Below are positions 8,482-17,247 of a stretch of 64,000 nucleotides of DNA, one piece after another. The position numbers and the translations under genes are program-made. The notes beneath the pieces were generated by a model, which saw nothing but the letters and a program-made list of their open reading frames with translations, had not been told where the DNA came from and did not search any database. This DNA is from JAKVBH01 sp049800955 (GTDB lineage Bacteria; Pseudomonadota; Alphaproteobacteria; Rhodobacterales; Rhodobacteraceae): NCBI RefSeq assembly GCF_049800955.1, contig NZ_JBNAGA010000001.1, forward strand, positions 744,001-808,000. Reading direction: 5' to 3'. Position 1 is the stretch's first letter. Each line of letters opens with the position of its first letter.

Positions 8482-9513
8482 TTAGTCCTCCATTACGCCT
8501 TTGCGGCCCATCAGCCCCCGCGGACGGGTCAGCAGGATGAGGATGGCTACAAGATAGATGATGATTTGGTTCAGACCGGGCACGATCTCGAGCACTTCAC
8601 GCATGGATGCGAAGCTCTCCAGAATGCCCAACAGGAACCCCGCGAGGATCGCGCCGGGCAGCGAGCCCATGCCGCCCACAACGACCACGACGAAGCTCAG
8701 GACAAGAAAGTCCATGCCCATGTGGTAATTTGGCGAGGTAATCGGCGCATACATCACGCCCGCAAGCCCCGCCACAGCAGCCGCGACACCGAACATGATG
8801 GTGAAGCGCTTGTCGATATTGATCCCCAAAAGGCCCACCGTCTCGCGGTCAGCCATGCCGGCGCGGACAACCATGCCGAAGGTTGTGAATTGCAGGAAGG
8901 CAAAGACCCCCCCGATGATGAGAGCGGCAAACATGAAGTAGACGATGCGCCAGTAGGGGTAGATGATCTGCCCGGCTTCCATGCCGATCAGCGCGCCAAA
9001 GTCGAATGAGCCGATGAAGGCCTCAGGCGCAGGCGTCGGAATCGGGTTGGCGCCGTAGAAATACTTGATGATCTCCTGCAGGACGATCGCCAGGCCAAAG
9101 GTCACGAGGATCTGGTCCGAGTGGGGGCGTTTGTAGAAGTGCTTGATCAGCCCGCGCTCCATGATCCAGCCGATGCCAATCATGATCGGGATCGAGAACA
9201 AGATCGCCAGAGGGACTGACCAGTCGATGATCGCAGCCCCCGTCGCCTCGCCGAATATATCGTAGACATAGGGCACATCGACCTTGAGCGGATTGCCCAG
9301 AAAGTCTTTTTGCGTATCGTCAACGAACGTGTAGCTCCACGTCAGGATACGGCTCAGCGTGACCGCGCAAAAGGCGCCGATCATGAACAGCGCACCATGC
9401 GCAAAGTTCACAACGCCCAATGTCCCGAAGATCAGCGTCAGGCCAAGCGCGATGAGCGCATAAGCCGAGCCTTTGTCGAGACCATTCAGAATCTGCAGGA
9501 TAATGGCTTCCAT
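8482..9513 (-). CDS. livH: Branched-chain amino acid-type ABC transporter permease LivH
   Basis: A 343-residue inner-membrane permease of the LivH subfamily, with about eight hydrophobic segments. Motifs seen: LNGLDKGSAYALIALGLTL at the N-terminus, GTLGVVNFAHGALFMIGAF, the TTFGMVVRAGMADRETVGLLGI coupling loop, and VVVVGGMGSLPGAILAG. The protein is longer than the usual 290-300 residues because of an insertion around residues 55-95 (VDDTQKDFLGNPLKVDVPY), also seen in permeases of amide/urea-type relatives. Gap of 3 bases to livM. Confidence 0.94.
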   Translation of the reverse strand: MEAIILQILNGLDKGSAYALIALGLTLIFGTLGVVNFAHGALFMIGAFCAVTLSRILTWSYTFVDDTQKDFLGNPLKVDVPYVYDIFGEATGAAIIDWSVPLAILFSIPIMIGIGWIMERGLIKHFYKRPHSDQILVTFGLAIVLQEIIKYFYGANPIPTPAPEAFIGSFDFGALIGMEAGQIIYPYWRIVYFMFAALIIGGVFAFLQFTTFGMVVRAGMADRETVGLLGINIDKRFTIMFGVAAAVAGLAGVMYAPITSPNYHMGMDFLVLSFVVVVVGGMGSLPGAILAGFLLGILESFASMREVLEIVPGLNQIIIYLVAILILLTRPRGLMGRKGVMED

Positions 9514-9588
9514 GATGCCACCTTTGGAAAAATGGGCCAGCGGCGCAGCAAAGGCGCAACGCGGCTCAGGACTGTGGGGGGGAGAGGT

Positions 9589-9612
9589 GTAGGGCGGGAG
9601 ATCCCGCCCTAC
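9589..9612 (-). terminator. Intercistronic stem-loop between binding-protein gene and livH
   Basis: A perfect 11-bp inverted repeat (GTAGGGCGGGA / TCCCGCCCTAC, 2-base centre) lies 9 bases after the stop of the binding-protein gene and about 75 bases before livH. There is no T-run on the minus strand. Such hairpins typically stabilise the 3' end of the abundant binding-protein mRNA and reduce read-through into the permease genes; that role is inferred. Confidence 0.6.
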
Positions 9613-9621
9613 GCGCGTAAC

Positions 9622-10959
9622 TTATGCGCCGGGGTTACAGGCACCCAGATCGCCACCGAAGATGGAGGCGTCATATGTCACCTGCTCAACAGGCGTCACT
9701 TCAACGATCTCGAGAAGGTCGAACTCGGATGTCGGGTTCTCTTTACCCTTCACGACGAGCACGTCCTTGAAGCACTGGTGGTCTTCGCCGCGATAGAGCG
9801 TTGGGCCGTTGCCCATGCCGTCGAATTGGAAGTCCTTGAGCGCTTCGCCAACCGCACAGGGGTTGAACGAGCCGGCACGTTCCACGGCATCGGCATAGAG
9901 CAGGGCCTGCACGTAGCACGTGTGCGCGGCCTGCGACGGCGGGAAGCCGTACTTGGTGCCGAAGGATTTCACGAAGGCCTTGGAGCCCTCATCCTGCAGC
10001 GACCAGTGCCAGTTCGTGGAGCCGAAGATGCCCTTCACGTTGGCACCCGCACCCTTCGCCATCAGGCGGGAGTAGAGCGGAACAACGATCTCGAAGTTCT
10101 TGCCATTGGCGACACGGTCGCGCAGGCCGAATTGAACGGCGTTGGTCAGCGAGTTGACCATGTTGCCGCCGTAGTGGTTGAGCACAAGCACGTCCGCATC
10201 CGATTGCAGAACCGGCGCGATGTAGGACGAGAAGTCCGTTTGCGTCAGCGGCGTCAGAACTGTGCCGACAGTTTCCCAGCCCATGGCTTCTGTGGAGGTC
10301 CGCACGGCTTCTTCTGTGGTGTAACCCCAGTTGTAATCCGCTGTCAGGTGGTAGGCCTTGCGGTCCTTGCCGTAGTTGTTGGCCAGCACCGGCGCCAGCG
10401 CGGCACCTGTCATGTAGGAGTTGAAGAAGTGACGGAAACCGTTGGCCTTCTTGTCCTTGCCTGTGGTGTCGTTGGAGTGGGTCAGACCCGCCATGAAGAT
10501 GACGCCAGCCTCTTGGCAGAGCGCTTGCACAGCAACAGCCACGCCGGAGGACGAGCCGCCCGTGATCATCACGGCGCCGTCTTTTTCGATCATGGATTTC
10601 GCCGAGGCGCGCGCCGCATCCGATTTCGTCTGCGTGTCGCCTGTGACGTATTCGACTTTTTTGCCGAGGATACCGTTCCCCTGGAGCGCCTTGGACGAGA
10701 ATGTGTTCATCATCCCGCCATCGCCACCACCGTTGAGGTGCTCGACCGCGAGCTCATAGGCGCGCAGCTCGTCCGCACCTTCGTCCGCGTAAGCGCCGGT
10801 CTGGGGGACGTTGAAGCCCAGCGTGACCGTGCTGCCCTGCGGCGCATTGGTGAAGCCGGAATGGCCTGCCGCGGACAGATATGTCGGCACTGCAAGACCT
10901 GCGCCGGCAACAGCGCCCGTCTTGAGCACACCACGGCGGGTGAAGTTGGATTTTGTCAT
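9622..10959 (-). CDS. Periplasmic substrate-binding protein of the Liv-type importer (Tat-exported)
   Basis: A 445-residue type I periplasmic binding protein. The N-terminus FTRRGVLKTGAVAGAGLAVP is a twin-arginine (Tat) signal, so it is exported folded. The Peripla_BP_6 fold is recognisable in VTLGFNVPQTGAYADEGADELRAYELAVEHLNGG and the ITGGSSSGVAVAVQALCQEAGVIFMAGLTHSN segment. Four Cys residues in the second half could form disulfides. It is first in the cluster with livHMGF. The length and sequence are closer to amide/urea or other polar-solute binders than to classical LivJ/LivK, so the ligand cannot be stated. The upstream gap (10960-11179) is shared with a divergent acyl-CoA-type regulator. 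Confidence 0.88.
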   Translation of the reverse strand: MTKSNFTRRGVLKTGAVAGAGLAVPTYLSAAGHSGFTNAPQGSTVTLGFNVPQTGAYADEGADELRAYELAVEHLNGGGDGGMMNTFSSKALQGNGILGKKVEYVTGDTQTKSDAARASAKSMIEKDGAVMITGGSSSGVAVAVQALCQEAGVIFMAGLTHSNDTTGKDKKANGFRHFFNSYMTGAALAPVLANNYGKDRKAYHLTADYNWGYTTEEAVRTSTEAMGWETVGTVLTPLTQTDFSSYIAPVLQSDADVLVLNHYGGNMVNSLTNAVQFGLRDRVANGKNFEIVVPLYSRLMAKGAGANVKGIFGSTNWHWSLQDEGSKAFVKSFGTKYGFPPSQAAHTCYVQALLYADAVERAGSFNPCAVGEALKDFQFDGMGNGPTLYRGEDHQCFKDVLVVKGKENPTSEFDLLEIVEVTPVEQVTYDASIFGGDLGACNPGA

Positions 10960-11088
10960 GGATTACCTCCCGAAAGTGAAACGTGATAGCGGTCTCCTCA
11001 AACCGGCTATGCACTGCACGCAATGGTGCAGGTCAATTATCGGAGGATATGAAAAGCATTCAACAAACGCCTTGATTTGCTCACTTAT

Positions 11089-11126
11089 TTTGTAAACAAA
11101 TAGACAGTGCATTTGTGGCATTTGTA
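11089..11126. promoter_or_regulatory. Candidate ScfR-type operator in the divergent promoter region
   Basis: An imperfect palindrome TTTGT-AA-ACAAA at 11089-11100 is followed by two tandem 9-mers GCATTTGTG GCATTTGTA at 11109-11126, the second running into AAAAAA. Regulators of the ScfR family are described as binding paired TTTGCAAA-like elements, and the regulator gene begins 54 bases downstream. Autoregulation, and possibly control of the divergent Liv-type cluster, is inferred from the match and position. Confidence 0.4.
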
Positions 11127-11179
11127 AAAAAGTTCTCGCCGCAATGCGGCATCGCCTTGAATGAGCAAAGGATTAACGC

Positions 11180-12508
11180 TTGGGGCGCGACATTCTGACA
11201 GGCACGCGTATTCGCGAACGGCGCACGGCGCGCGACATGAAGCAATCCGATTTGGCGGAGCGGGCCGGTATTTCTGCCTCCTACCTCAATCTGATCGAGC
11301 ACAACCGCCGCAGAATCGGCGGCAAACTTTTGCTCTCCATTGCGCGCGTGCTGGATGTCGAGCCTGCCCTGCTCACCGAAGGCGCTGAAAGCTCGCTGAT
11401 TGCCGCTCTGCGTGAGGCGGCGGCGCGCATGCCTGATCTCGAGATCGAGTTGGACCGGATTGACGAATTTGCGGGCCGCTTCCCCGGCTGGGCTGCCGTT
11501 GTGGCGGGGTTGCAGGGGCAACTTTTGTCACTGGAGCAAACCGTTGAGAGCCTGAATGACCGGCTCACCCATGATCCGCATCTGGCAACCTCGCTGCACG
11601 AGATGCTCTCGATGGTCACGGCGATCCGCTCCACCGCCGGGATCCTCGCGGAATCGCCGGACATTGAGGCAGAGTGGCGCGCCCGGTTTCATCGAAATAT
11701 CAACGAGGATGCCGCGCGGCTGGCTGATAGTTCGACCTCTCTTGTCCGCTATCTGGAGGCCGATGACACGCTGGCCGCCCCGGGCACGCCGCAAGAAGAG
11801 GTGGAGAGCTTCCTGTCTGCTCAGGGCTATCATTTGGCTGCTTTGGAAGAGCGCGCCGGGACCGCAAGGCCTGATGCCGAGCCCGCTGTGGCTGAGGCGG
11901 TGTTTGACGACATCATCGCCAACTCTGCCCTTCTGGTCTCCCAATCCGCGCAAGACATGGCGCGCGCGCAGATGCGGCGGTACGACCTCATGGCGCAGAG
12001 CCTGCCTCTGACCCCGGTGCTCGAGCATATCGCGGCACATGGAGGCGATGTCATCGCGCTGGCCCGAGCCTTCAACACCTCGTTGTCCCATGCCATGCTG
12101 CGGCTGGCCACGCTTCCCGCGGCCAGCAAGGCCGAGCAGGTGGGGCTGGTGATTTCAGATGCCTCGGGCACCTTGCTCTTCCGGCGTCCGACCGATCATT
12201 TCCCGCTGCCCCGCTTTGGCGCGGCCTGTCCGCTGTGGCCGCTTTTTGCAGCCCTCTCTCGTCCGGCGCAGCCGATTTTTCTCAACGTGGAGCAATCGGC
12301 GCGCGAGGCCCGCGGCTTCGAGACGATCTCCATCGCCGAACCTGTGGACATGGGGCCCATGCCCCGGTTTGAAGCCGCCATGCTGATCCGCCCGATCGCG
12401 TCTGAGAAAGCGCAGGATCTCAGGCCCATCGGCGTCTCGTGCCGGATCTGTGCCCGTGGCGCCTGCGCGGCGCGGCGCGAGCCGTCGATTCTCGCGGCAA
12501 CCTTTTGA
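11180..12508 (+). CDS. ScfR family transcriptional regulator (HTH_XRE + DUF2083)
   Basis: A 442-residue cytoplasmic DNA-binding protein. Residues about 7-62 form an XRE helix-turn-helix (TRIRERR, MKQSDLAERAGISASYLNLIEHNRR). The rest matches the short-chain fatty acyl-CoA regulator architecture (RamB, PccR): an all-helical middle and a C-terminal DUF2083 domain ending in the Cys-rich CRICARGACAARREPSI. Characterised relatives sense acyl-CoAs and control acetate or propionate assimilation. Its start is TTG 11180 with AAAGGA 8 bases upstream; an in-frame TAA at 11174 rules out a longer protein, and the next ATG (11237) would remove the first helix of the HTH. The effector is unknown. Confidence 0.9.
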   Translation: MGRDILTGTRIRERRTARDMKQSDLAERAGISASYLNLIEHNRRRIGGKLLLSIARVLDVEPALLTEGAESSLIAALREAAARMPDLEIELDRIDEFAGRFPGWAAVVAGLQGQLLSLEQTVESLNDRLTHDPHLATSLHEMLSMVTAIRSTAGILAESPDIEAEWRARFHRNINEDAARLADSSTSLVRYLEADDTLAAPGTPQEEVESFLSAQGYHLAALEERAGTARPDAEPAVAEAVFDDIIANSALLVSQSAQDMARAQMRRYDLMAQSLPLTPVLEHIAAHGGDVIALARAFNTSLSHAMLRLATLPAASKAEQVGLVISDASGTLLFRRPTDHFPLPRFGAACPLWPLFAALSRPAQPIFLNVEQSAREARGFETISIAEPVDMGPMPRFEAAMLIRPIASEKAQDLRPIGVSCRICARGACAARREPSILAATF

Positions 12509-12577
12509 CAAAGGACAGGCTTTTGCCGATAACGTAGGCAGGGCCAAGAGCAAACCAGCCGGGCCGGGAGGGACGAC

Positions 12578-12946
12578 ATGGCGAAGCGCGTTCTCGTCGT
12601 CGAAGACGAGCCGAATATCATTGAAGCCGTCAGCTTCTTCCTGTCGCGCGATGGTTGGGAAGTTTTCACCCATTCCAACGGTCATGACGCGCTCGATGCG
12701 GTGACACATCGCAACCCTGATCTGCTGATCCTCGATCTGATGCTGCCGGGGCGCTCCGGTGTCGAGATCCTGCGCGATCTGCGCTCTGATGCGCGCTGGG
12801 AAAACCTGCCTGTCCTGATGCTGACCGCGCGGGGTCATTCCCGTGACCGGGCGGAAGCGGAGGCGGCCGGGGCCAGCAAATTCATGACCAAACCGTTTTC
12901 CAACGCCGAAATTCTGGAGGCGGTGCGCGAGCTTGCCGCGCCATGA
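12578..12946 (+). CDS. Single-domain response regulator (CheY-like)
   Basis: A 122-residue receiver domain with no output domain. The acidic pocket is VVEDE (Glu9/Asp10/Glu11), the phosphoacceptor is Asp53 in LLILDLMLPG, the switch Thr is in VLMLTARGH and the conserved Lys is K105 in MTKPFS. It starts at ATG 12578 after GGGAGG and overlaps the next gene by 4 bases. With the downstream symporter-kinase it forms a likely two-component pair; having no DNA-binding domain it must act through protein contacts or phosphotransfer. Confidence 0.93.
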   Translation: MAKRVLVVEDEPNIIEAVSFFLSRDGWEVFTHSNGHDALDAVTHRNPDLLILDLMLPGRSGVEILRDLRSDARWENLPVLMLTARGHSRDRAEAEAAGASKFMTKPFSNAEILEAVRELAAP

Positions 12947-13257
12947 GCACCTTGCCCAACCGTTTTTTGCATCGCGCCAATTACCGACGTCGCCGGATGG
13001 GCGATGCTGCGCGGCTGATGCCTCTGGCCGGGTTGATCCTGTTGCTCATTCCTCTGCTTTTGACGCTGAACGGGGGCGATGGCGCCGCGGAGGCCGCGCC
13101 GCGCACCTCTCGCGTCGGGCTCTATATCTTCGGCGTCTGGGGGCTCTTGGTTGCGATCACCTTCGGCCTGTCCCGCGGGTTGCGGGAGACGCGCCTGTCT
13201 GACACGCGGCCACCGCTTCGACCCAGTGCGGAGCGAGATAGCGAGACCGACAGGTGA
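12943..13257 (+). CDS. Small two-helix inner-membrane protein
   Basis: A 104-residue protein of unknown function: a basic N-terminus (NRFLHRANYRRRR), two membrane segments (about 25-43 and 61-77) and a polar cytoplasmic tail. It overlaps the response regulator (ATGA, 12943) and the downstream kinase (GTGA, 13254-13257), so it is co-translated between the two components. Small proteins of this type often precede solute-symporter-like proteins, for example the DUF485/DUF4212 partners of acetate permeases, but the sequence does not let me assign it to either family. Confidence 0.8.
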   Translation: MSTLPNRFLHRANYRRRRMGDAARLMPLAGLILLLIPLLLTLNGGDGAAEAAPRTSRVGLYIFGVWGLLVAITFGLSRGLRETRLSDTRPPLRPSAERDSETDR

Positions 13258-15938
13258 GTGCGCTCAACCTTCTGGTGCTGGCCTGCATGGCCTATGCGCT
13301 TTTCCTGTTCGGCGTGGCCTTTGCCGCAGAACGTGCCGCCCGGCGGGGTCAGCAACGCTGGATGCGTTCTTCGTTTATCTACACGCTCTCGCTCTCGATC
13401 TACTGCACCGCCTGGACCTTTTATGGCGCCGTGGGATACGCGGCGCGGTCCGGCCTCGAATATCTCACGATTTACCTCGGCCCGACGCTTGTCATGGTCG
13501 GCTGGTGGTGGACCTTGCGCAAACTGGTGCGCATCGGGCGCACGCAGCGCATCACCTCCATTGCCGATCTGATCTCTGCGCGTTTTGGAAAGTCCAACAT
13601 TCTCGCGGTAGGGGTCACGATCCTCGCCGTGGTCGGCACAACGCCGTATATCGCGCTGCAATTGCAGTCGGTGACCTTGTCCTTTGAGGCCTTTACGCTC
13701 GCGCAAGATGCGCAAAGCGGACGCGCCTCTGCCTTTTGGGTCGCCTGCGGTCTGGCCGTCTTCACGATCCTGTTCGGCACACGCAATCTCGATGTGAATG
13801 AGCGCCACCACGGTGTCGTCATCGCGATTGCGCTGGAGGCCGTGGTCAAACTGTTGGCGCTTCTGGCCGTTGGTGCGTTCGTGGTTTGGGGGCTGTCTCA
13901 CGGGGTGGGGCATGTGCTGGAGCGCATCGATGCCTCGCGACTCGCAACATGGGAGGTCGAAGGGGGGCGCTGGTCTGCGCTGATTTTCCTGTCTGCAGCT
14001 GCGTTTATCTGCCTGCCGCGCATGTTTCAGGTCATGGTCGTCGAGAATGCCGATGAGCAGCATCTGCGCACGGCTTCCTGGGCCTTTCCCGCCTACCTTC
14101 TGCTGATCTCGCTCTTTGTCGTGCCCATCGCGGTGGTCGGGCTCGACATCATGCCGGACGGGGCCAACCCCGATCTCTTCGTCCTCACGCTCCCCCTCAG
14201 CCAGGGACAGGACGGTCTGGCGATCTTGTCCTTTCTGGGAGGGTTTTCGTCTGCCACATCCATGGTCATCGTTGCCTCGCTCGCACTCTCTACCATGGTG
14301 TCCAACCACATCGTCATGCCCATCTGGCTACGCGCCACGGGCTCGGGCCCGTCGGTCTCAGGAGATGTGCGCGATGTCGTGCTGATGGCGCGGCGCTTCT
14401 CTGTCGCGGCGGTGGTGATGCTGGGTTATCTCTACTACGCGCTCTCCGAAGGCGGCACGGCGCTGGCGGCGATCGGGCTGGTCTCCTTTGCCGGGATCGC
14501 GCAGGTCTTGCCCGTTCTCATTGGCGGCCTCTTCTGGCGCGCCGCCAACCGCAATGGCGCATTTCTGGGCCTGACGGTGGGGTTCGCGATCTGGGGCTAC
14601 ACGTTCTTTCTGCCAAGCCTGGGAACCGATCTGGTCTTTTCCGCCAAGATGATGGCCGAGGGGCCATTTGGCATCGCGATGCTGCGCCCGCAGGCGCTCT
14701 TCGGGATCACCGGGCTGGATCCACTGGTGCATGCGGTCATGTGGTCGATGTTGCTGAATACGGCGGCCTTCGTTCTGGGCTCGCTTGTGACGATCCCGAC
14801 GCCGCTGGAGCGGCTGCAAGGCGCACAATTCGTCAATGTGTTCGAGCATTCGGCAGGCCCCCGGCCTTGGTCCGCAGGGACTGCGCAAAGCGAGGATCTG
14901 ATGATCATGGCGCAGCGTATTCTGGGGCCCAATGAGGCCATTCAGCTCTTTCGCGATGAAGCCGCCGCACAAAGCGGCAGGCCCGCCGCGCCCGGCGCGC
15001 TGCCTGAGCCCACGCCCGAGTTTCTCGATCGTTTGGAACGGGAATTGTCCGGCTCTGTGGGCGCGGCCACCGCCCATGCGATGATCGGCCAGATCGTCGG
15101 CGGCTCGGCCATTTCGGTTGGCGATTTGATGGCTGTGGCCGATGAAACGGCGCAAATTATCGAGTATTCTGATCGTTTGGCGGCACAATCGCAGGAACTT
15201 GAGGCTACGGCCGCCGAACTGCGTCGCGCAAACTCCAAGTTGACGAAGTTGTCGGTGCAAAAAGATGCCTTCCTGAGCCAGATCAGCCACGAATTGCGCA
15301 CGCCGATGACCTCAATTCGCGCCTTTGCCGAGATCTTGCGCGATGGCGGTGAACTGGGGGTCGAGGCCACGGCGAAATATGCCTCCATCATTCACGACGA
15401 ATCCATCCGGCTCACACGGCTGCTCGATGATCTGCTGGATCTCAGCGTGCTGGAGAATGGTCAGGTCAATCTCAATATCCGCGACGGTCTTTTGTCGGAG
15501 GCGATCACCCAGGCCGTGACCACCGCTGCAGCCGGTGAGGACGGGCGGGGCATTATCGTGCACCGCGATGAAGCCTCCGAAGCCATTGGATTGCGCACGG
15601 ATTTCGACCGGCTCGGGCAGGTCTTTATCAATCTGGTGACCAATGCGCGCAAATATTGTGATGCCGAGACGCCAGAGCTCACAATCAAGGTTAAAGACAC
15701 CGCCCAAGGGCTCACCCTCGACTTCATTGACAATGGTGGCGGCATTGCGCCCGAGGCGCACGATCTGATTTTCGAGAAGTTCGCCCGCATGAATACGCAA
15801 CGCGCAGGCGGGGCCGGTCTGGGTCTTTCGATCTGCAAGCAGATCATGATGCGTCTGGGCGGTGAAATCACTTATATTCCCAGCGATGGCGGCGCGCATT
15901 TCCGGTTGATCCTGCCGCGTCAGGCGCTGGCGGCGTGA
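13254..15938 (+). CDS. Sodium:solute symporter-histidine kinase fusion
   Basis: An 894-residue membrane sensor kinase. Residues about 1-530 are a solute:sodium symporter (SSS) domain with 12-13 membrane segments (LEYLTIYLGPTLVMVGWWW, TSIADLISARFGKS, SATSMVIVASLALSTMVSNH). A helical linker/coiled coil (about 625-665) leads to HisKA with phosphoacceptor His679 in SHELRTP, then HATPase_c with N-box NLVTNARKYCD, G1 DNGGGIAP, FEKFARM and G2 GAGLGLSICKQ. CbrA and CrbS are characterised kinases of this design, where the symporter part transports or senses histidine or acetate-related signals. It starts with GTG 13254 overlapping the upstream stop. Confidence 0.93.
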   Translation: MSALNLLVLACMAYALFLFGVAFAAERAARRGQQRWMRSSFIYTLSLSIYCTAWTFYGAVGYAARSGLEYLTIYLGPTLVMVGWWWTLRKLVRIGRTQRITSIADLISARFGKSNILAVGVTILAVVGTTPYIALQLQSVTLSFEAFTLAQDAQSGRASAFWVACGLAVFTILFGTRNLDVNERHHGVVIAIALEAVVKLLALLAVGAFVVWGLSHGVGHVLERIDASRLATWEVEGGRWSALIFLSAAAFICLPRMFQVMVVENADEQHLRTASWAFPAYLLLISLFVVPIAVVGLDIMPDGANPDLFVLTLPLSQGQDGLAILSFLGGFSSATSMVIVASLALSTMVSNHIVMPIWLRATGSGPSVSGDVRDVVLMARRFSVAAVVMLGYLYYALSEGGTALAAIGLVSFAGIAQVLPVLIGGLFWRAANRNGAFLGLTVGFAIWGYTFFLPSLGTDLVFSAKMMAEGPFGIAMLRPQALFGITGLDPLVHAVMWSMLLNTAAFVLGSLVTIPTPLERLQGAQFVNVFEHSAGPRPWSAGTAQSEDLMIMAQRILGPNEAIQLFRDEAAAQSGRPAAPGALPEPTPEFLDRLERELSGSVGAATAHAMIGQIVGGSAISVGDLMAVADETAQIIEYSDRLAAQSQELEATAAELRRANSKLTKLSVQKDAFLSQISHELRTPMTSIRAFAEILRDGGELGVEATAKYASIIHDESIRLTRLLDDLLDLSVLENGQVNLNIRDGLLSEAITQAVTTAAAGEDGRGIIVHRDEASEAIGLRTDFDRLGQVFINLVTNARKYCDAETPELTIKVKDTAQGLTLDFIDNGGGIAPEAHDLIFEKFARMNTQRAGGAGLGLSICKQIMMRLGGEITYIPSDGGAHFRLILPRQALAA

Positions 15939-16024
15939 ATTCCTGACCGCCATAAAGGGCTTGGTAACCAAATCCTCCGATAACTGCCGGTATCACGTTT
16001 CATTGAGGGGATTTTAACGCGCCT

Positions 16025-17167
16025 ATGGGAGAGCCTGCTGAGAAGAATGCGCTGCGCCGGAAAGCCCATGTGGGCCACCGCGCGCGGGAAGCCGAGGGTC
16101 TCTCTCCGACGCGGGCGTTGCGTCTGGCGATGGCGCGCGCTGCAGGGGATTTGTGGGAATTGCCGCTGACGGTCAATTCCATCCGCCATGAAATTATCAC
16201 CTACGAGGACATTCGGGATCGGTTTGCTGATGAGGACATGTTGATGCTCCTTGACGGGCCCGATGGTGCGTTGAGCGCCGCGAGCGCCGATCGAGCCTTG
16301 CGGACCTCTGTGACGGAAGTTCAAACCATCGGAAAGGTCACGGATCGTGAGCCACCGGCCCGCGCGGTGACGCCCACGGATGCGGCCTTGTTTGCGCCCT
16401 TGATCGATATGATGATGGAGCGTCTTGACCTGACCTTGTCCGGCTCCTCTGGCGATGTGGCCGCCCATGACGATACATCAACGGCGTGGCTGATGGGGTA
16501 CCGATTTGGCGCGATGGTCGAGAACAGGCGCACGTTGGCTCTGGCGCTGGAGGGGCAGGAGTTTCACTTCCTCATCTTCGACATTGATGTTGCGGCCGGT
16601 CTGCGGCGGGGCACTTTGAGCCTGTGCATGCCCGACATCGTTCCCGCGCCCAAGCCTGAACCGGAAGAGAAAAATACAACACCGGGCGCGCATGCGGATT
16701 CGCTCGCCCTGGTCAGCGCAAATCTCACGGCCTGCATGCCGCGCATCAAGATGTCGGTGGCCCAGATTACCGCCCTGAAAGATGGGGATACGATCCCGCT
16801 GGACACACAAAGCCTCTTTAAAGTGGAGCTGCGCAGCGGCGACGGGCGTGTGTTGGCGCATTGCCGTTTGGGACAGGTCTCTGGTGCGCGCGCTGTGCGT
16901 ATTCAGGCCCGTGGCGCTCAGCCCGATATGGCCTCTGCCAGAGGGGGAGACGATGAATTCGTCCCTGTTCTGCCCAATGTTATCGAGAAGCTGCAAGAGG
17001 GCGGGAACAGCGCCGCGCCCCTTGATGTGCCCGATTTGCCCGATCTTCCGCCACTGGATTTCGACGAGGCCATGGCTGCGACGCCTGAGCCCGCCGATGC
17101 CGCGCAACCCGGTGCCAGCCTTGAAGTGGCCAGTCCCGATGATCTGGGGAATGCCAGTTTCGAATAG
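16025..17167 (+). CDS. FliM/FliN family (SpoA-domain) motor switch-like protein
   Basis: A 380-residue soluble protein. The N-terminal part (LRRKAHVGHRAREAEGLSPTRALRLAMARAA) resembles the FliM-like proteins of Rhodobacteraceae. A SpoA-type surface-presentation domain lies at about 235-305: RIKMSVAQITALKDGDTIPLDTQSLFKVELRSGD followed by LGQVSGARAVRIQ. The tail is acidic and Pro-rich (about 315-380). SpoA domains build the C-ring of flagella or the sorting platform of type III secretion. No flagellar or secretion gene is near, and it is flanked by the symporter-kinase and the sulfur operon, so its partner machine must be encoded elsewhere. The start has only a weak ribosome-binding site. Confidence 0.8.
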   Translation: MGEPAEKNALRRKAHVGHRAREAEGLSPTRALRLAMARAAGDLWELPLTVNSIRHEIITYEDIRDRFADEDMLMLLDGPDGALSAASADRALRTSVTEVQTIGKVTDREPPARAVTPTDAALFAPLIDMMMERLDLTLSGSSGDVAAHDDTSTAWLMGYRFGAMVENRRTLALALEGQEFHFLIFDIDVAAGLRRGTLSLCMPDIVPAPKPEPEEKNTTPGAHADSLALVSANLTACMPRIKMSVAQITALKDGDTIPLDTQSLFKVELRSGDGRVLAHCRLGQVSGARAVRIQARGAQPDMASARGGDDEFVPVLPNVIEKLQEGGNSAAPLDVPDLPDLPPLDFDEAMAATPEPADAAQPGASLEVASPDDLGNASFE

Positions 17168-17247
17168 ACAGTTGTGGGTGGCCGTTACCTGAACGTCATT
17201 CCCATCAGCGATACGCGCGTAGCTCTATGCTAATCAATGACCAAGGG

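Noticed and set aside
9310..10986. 558-codon plus-strand open frame
   Set aside because: Antisense to the Liv-type binding protein and livH; composition is His/Arg-rich with no fold, typical of a shadow frame.
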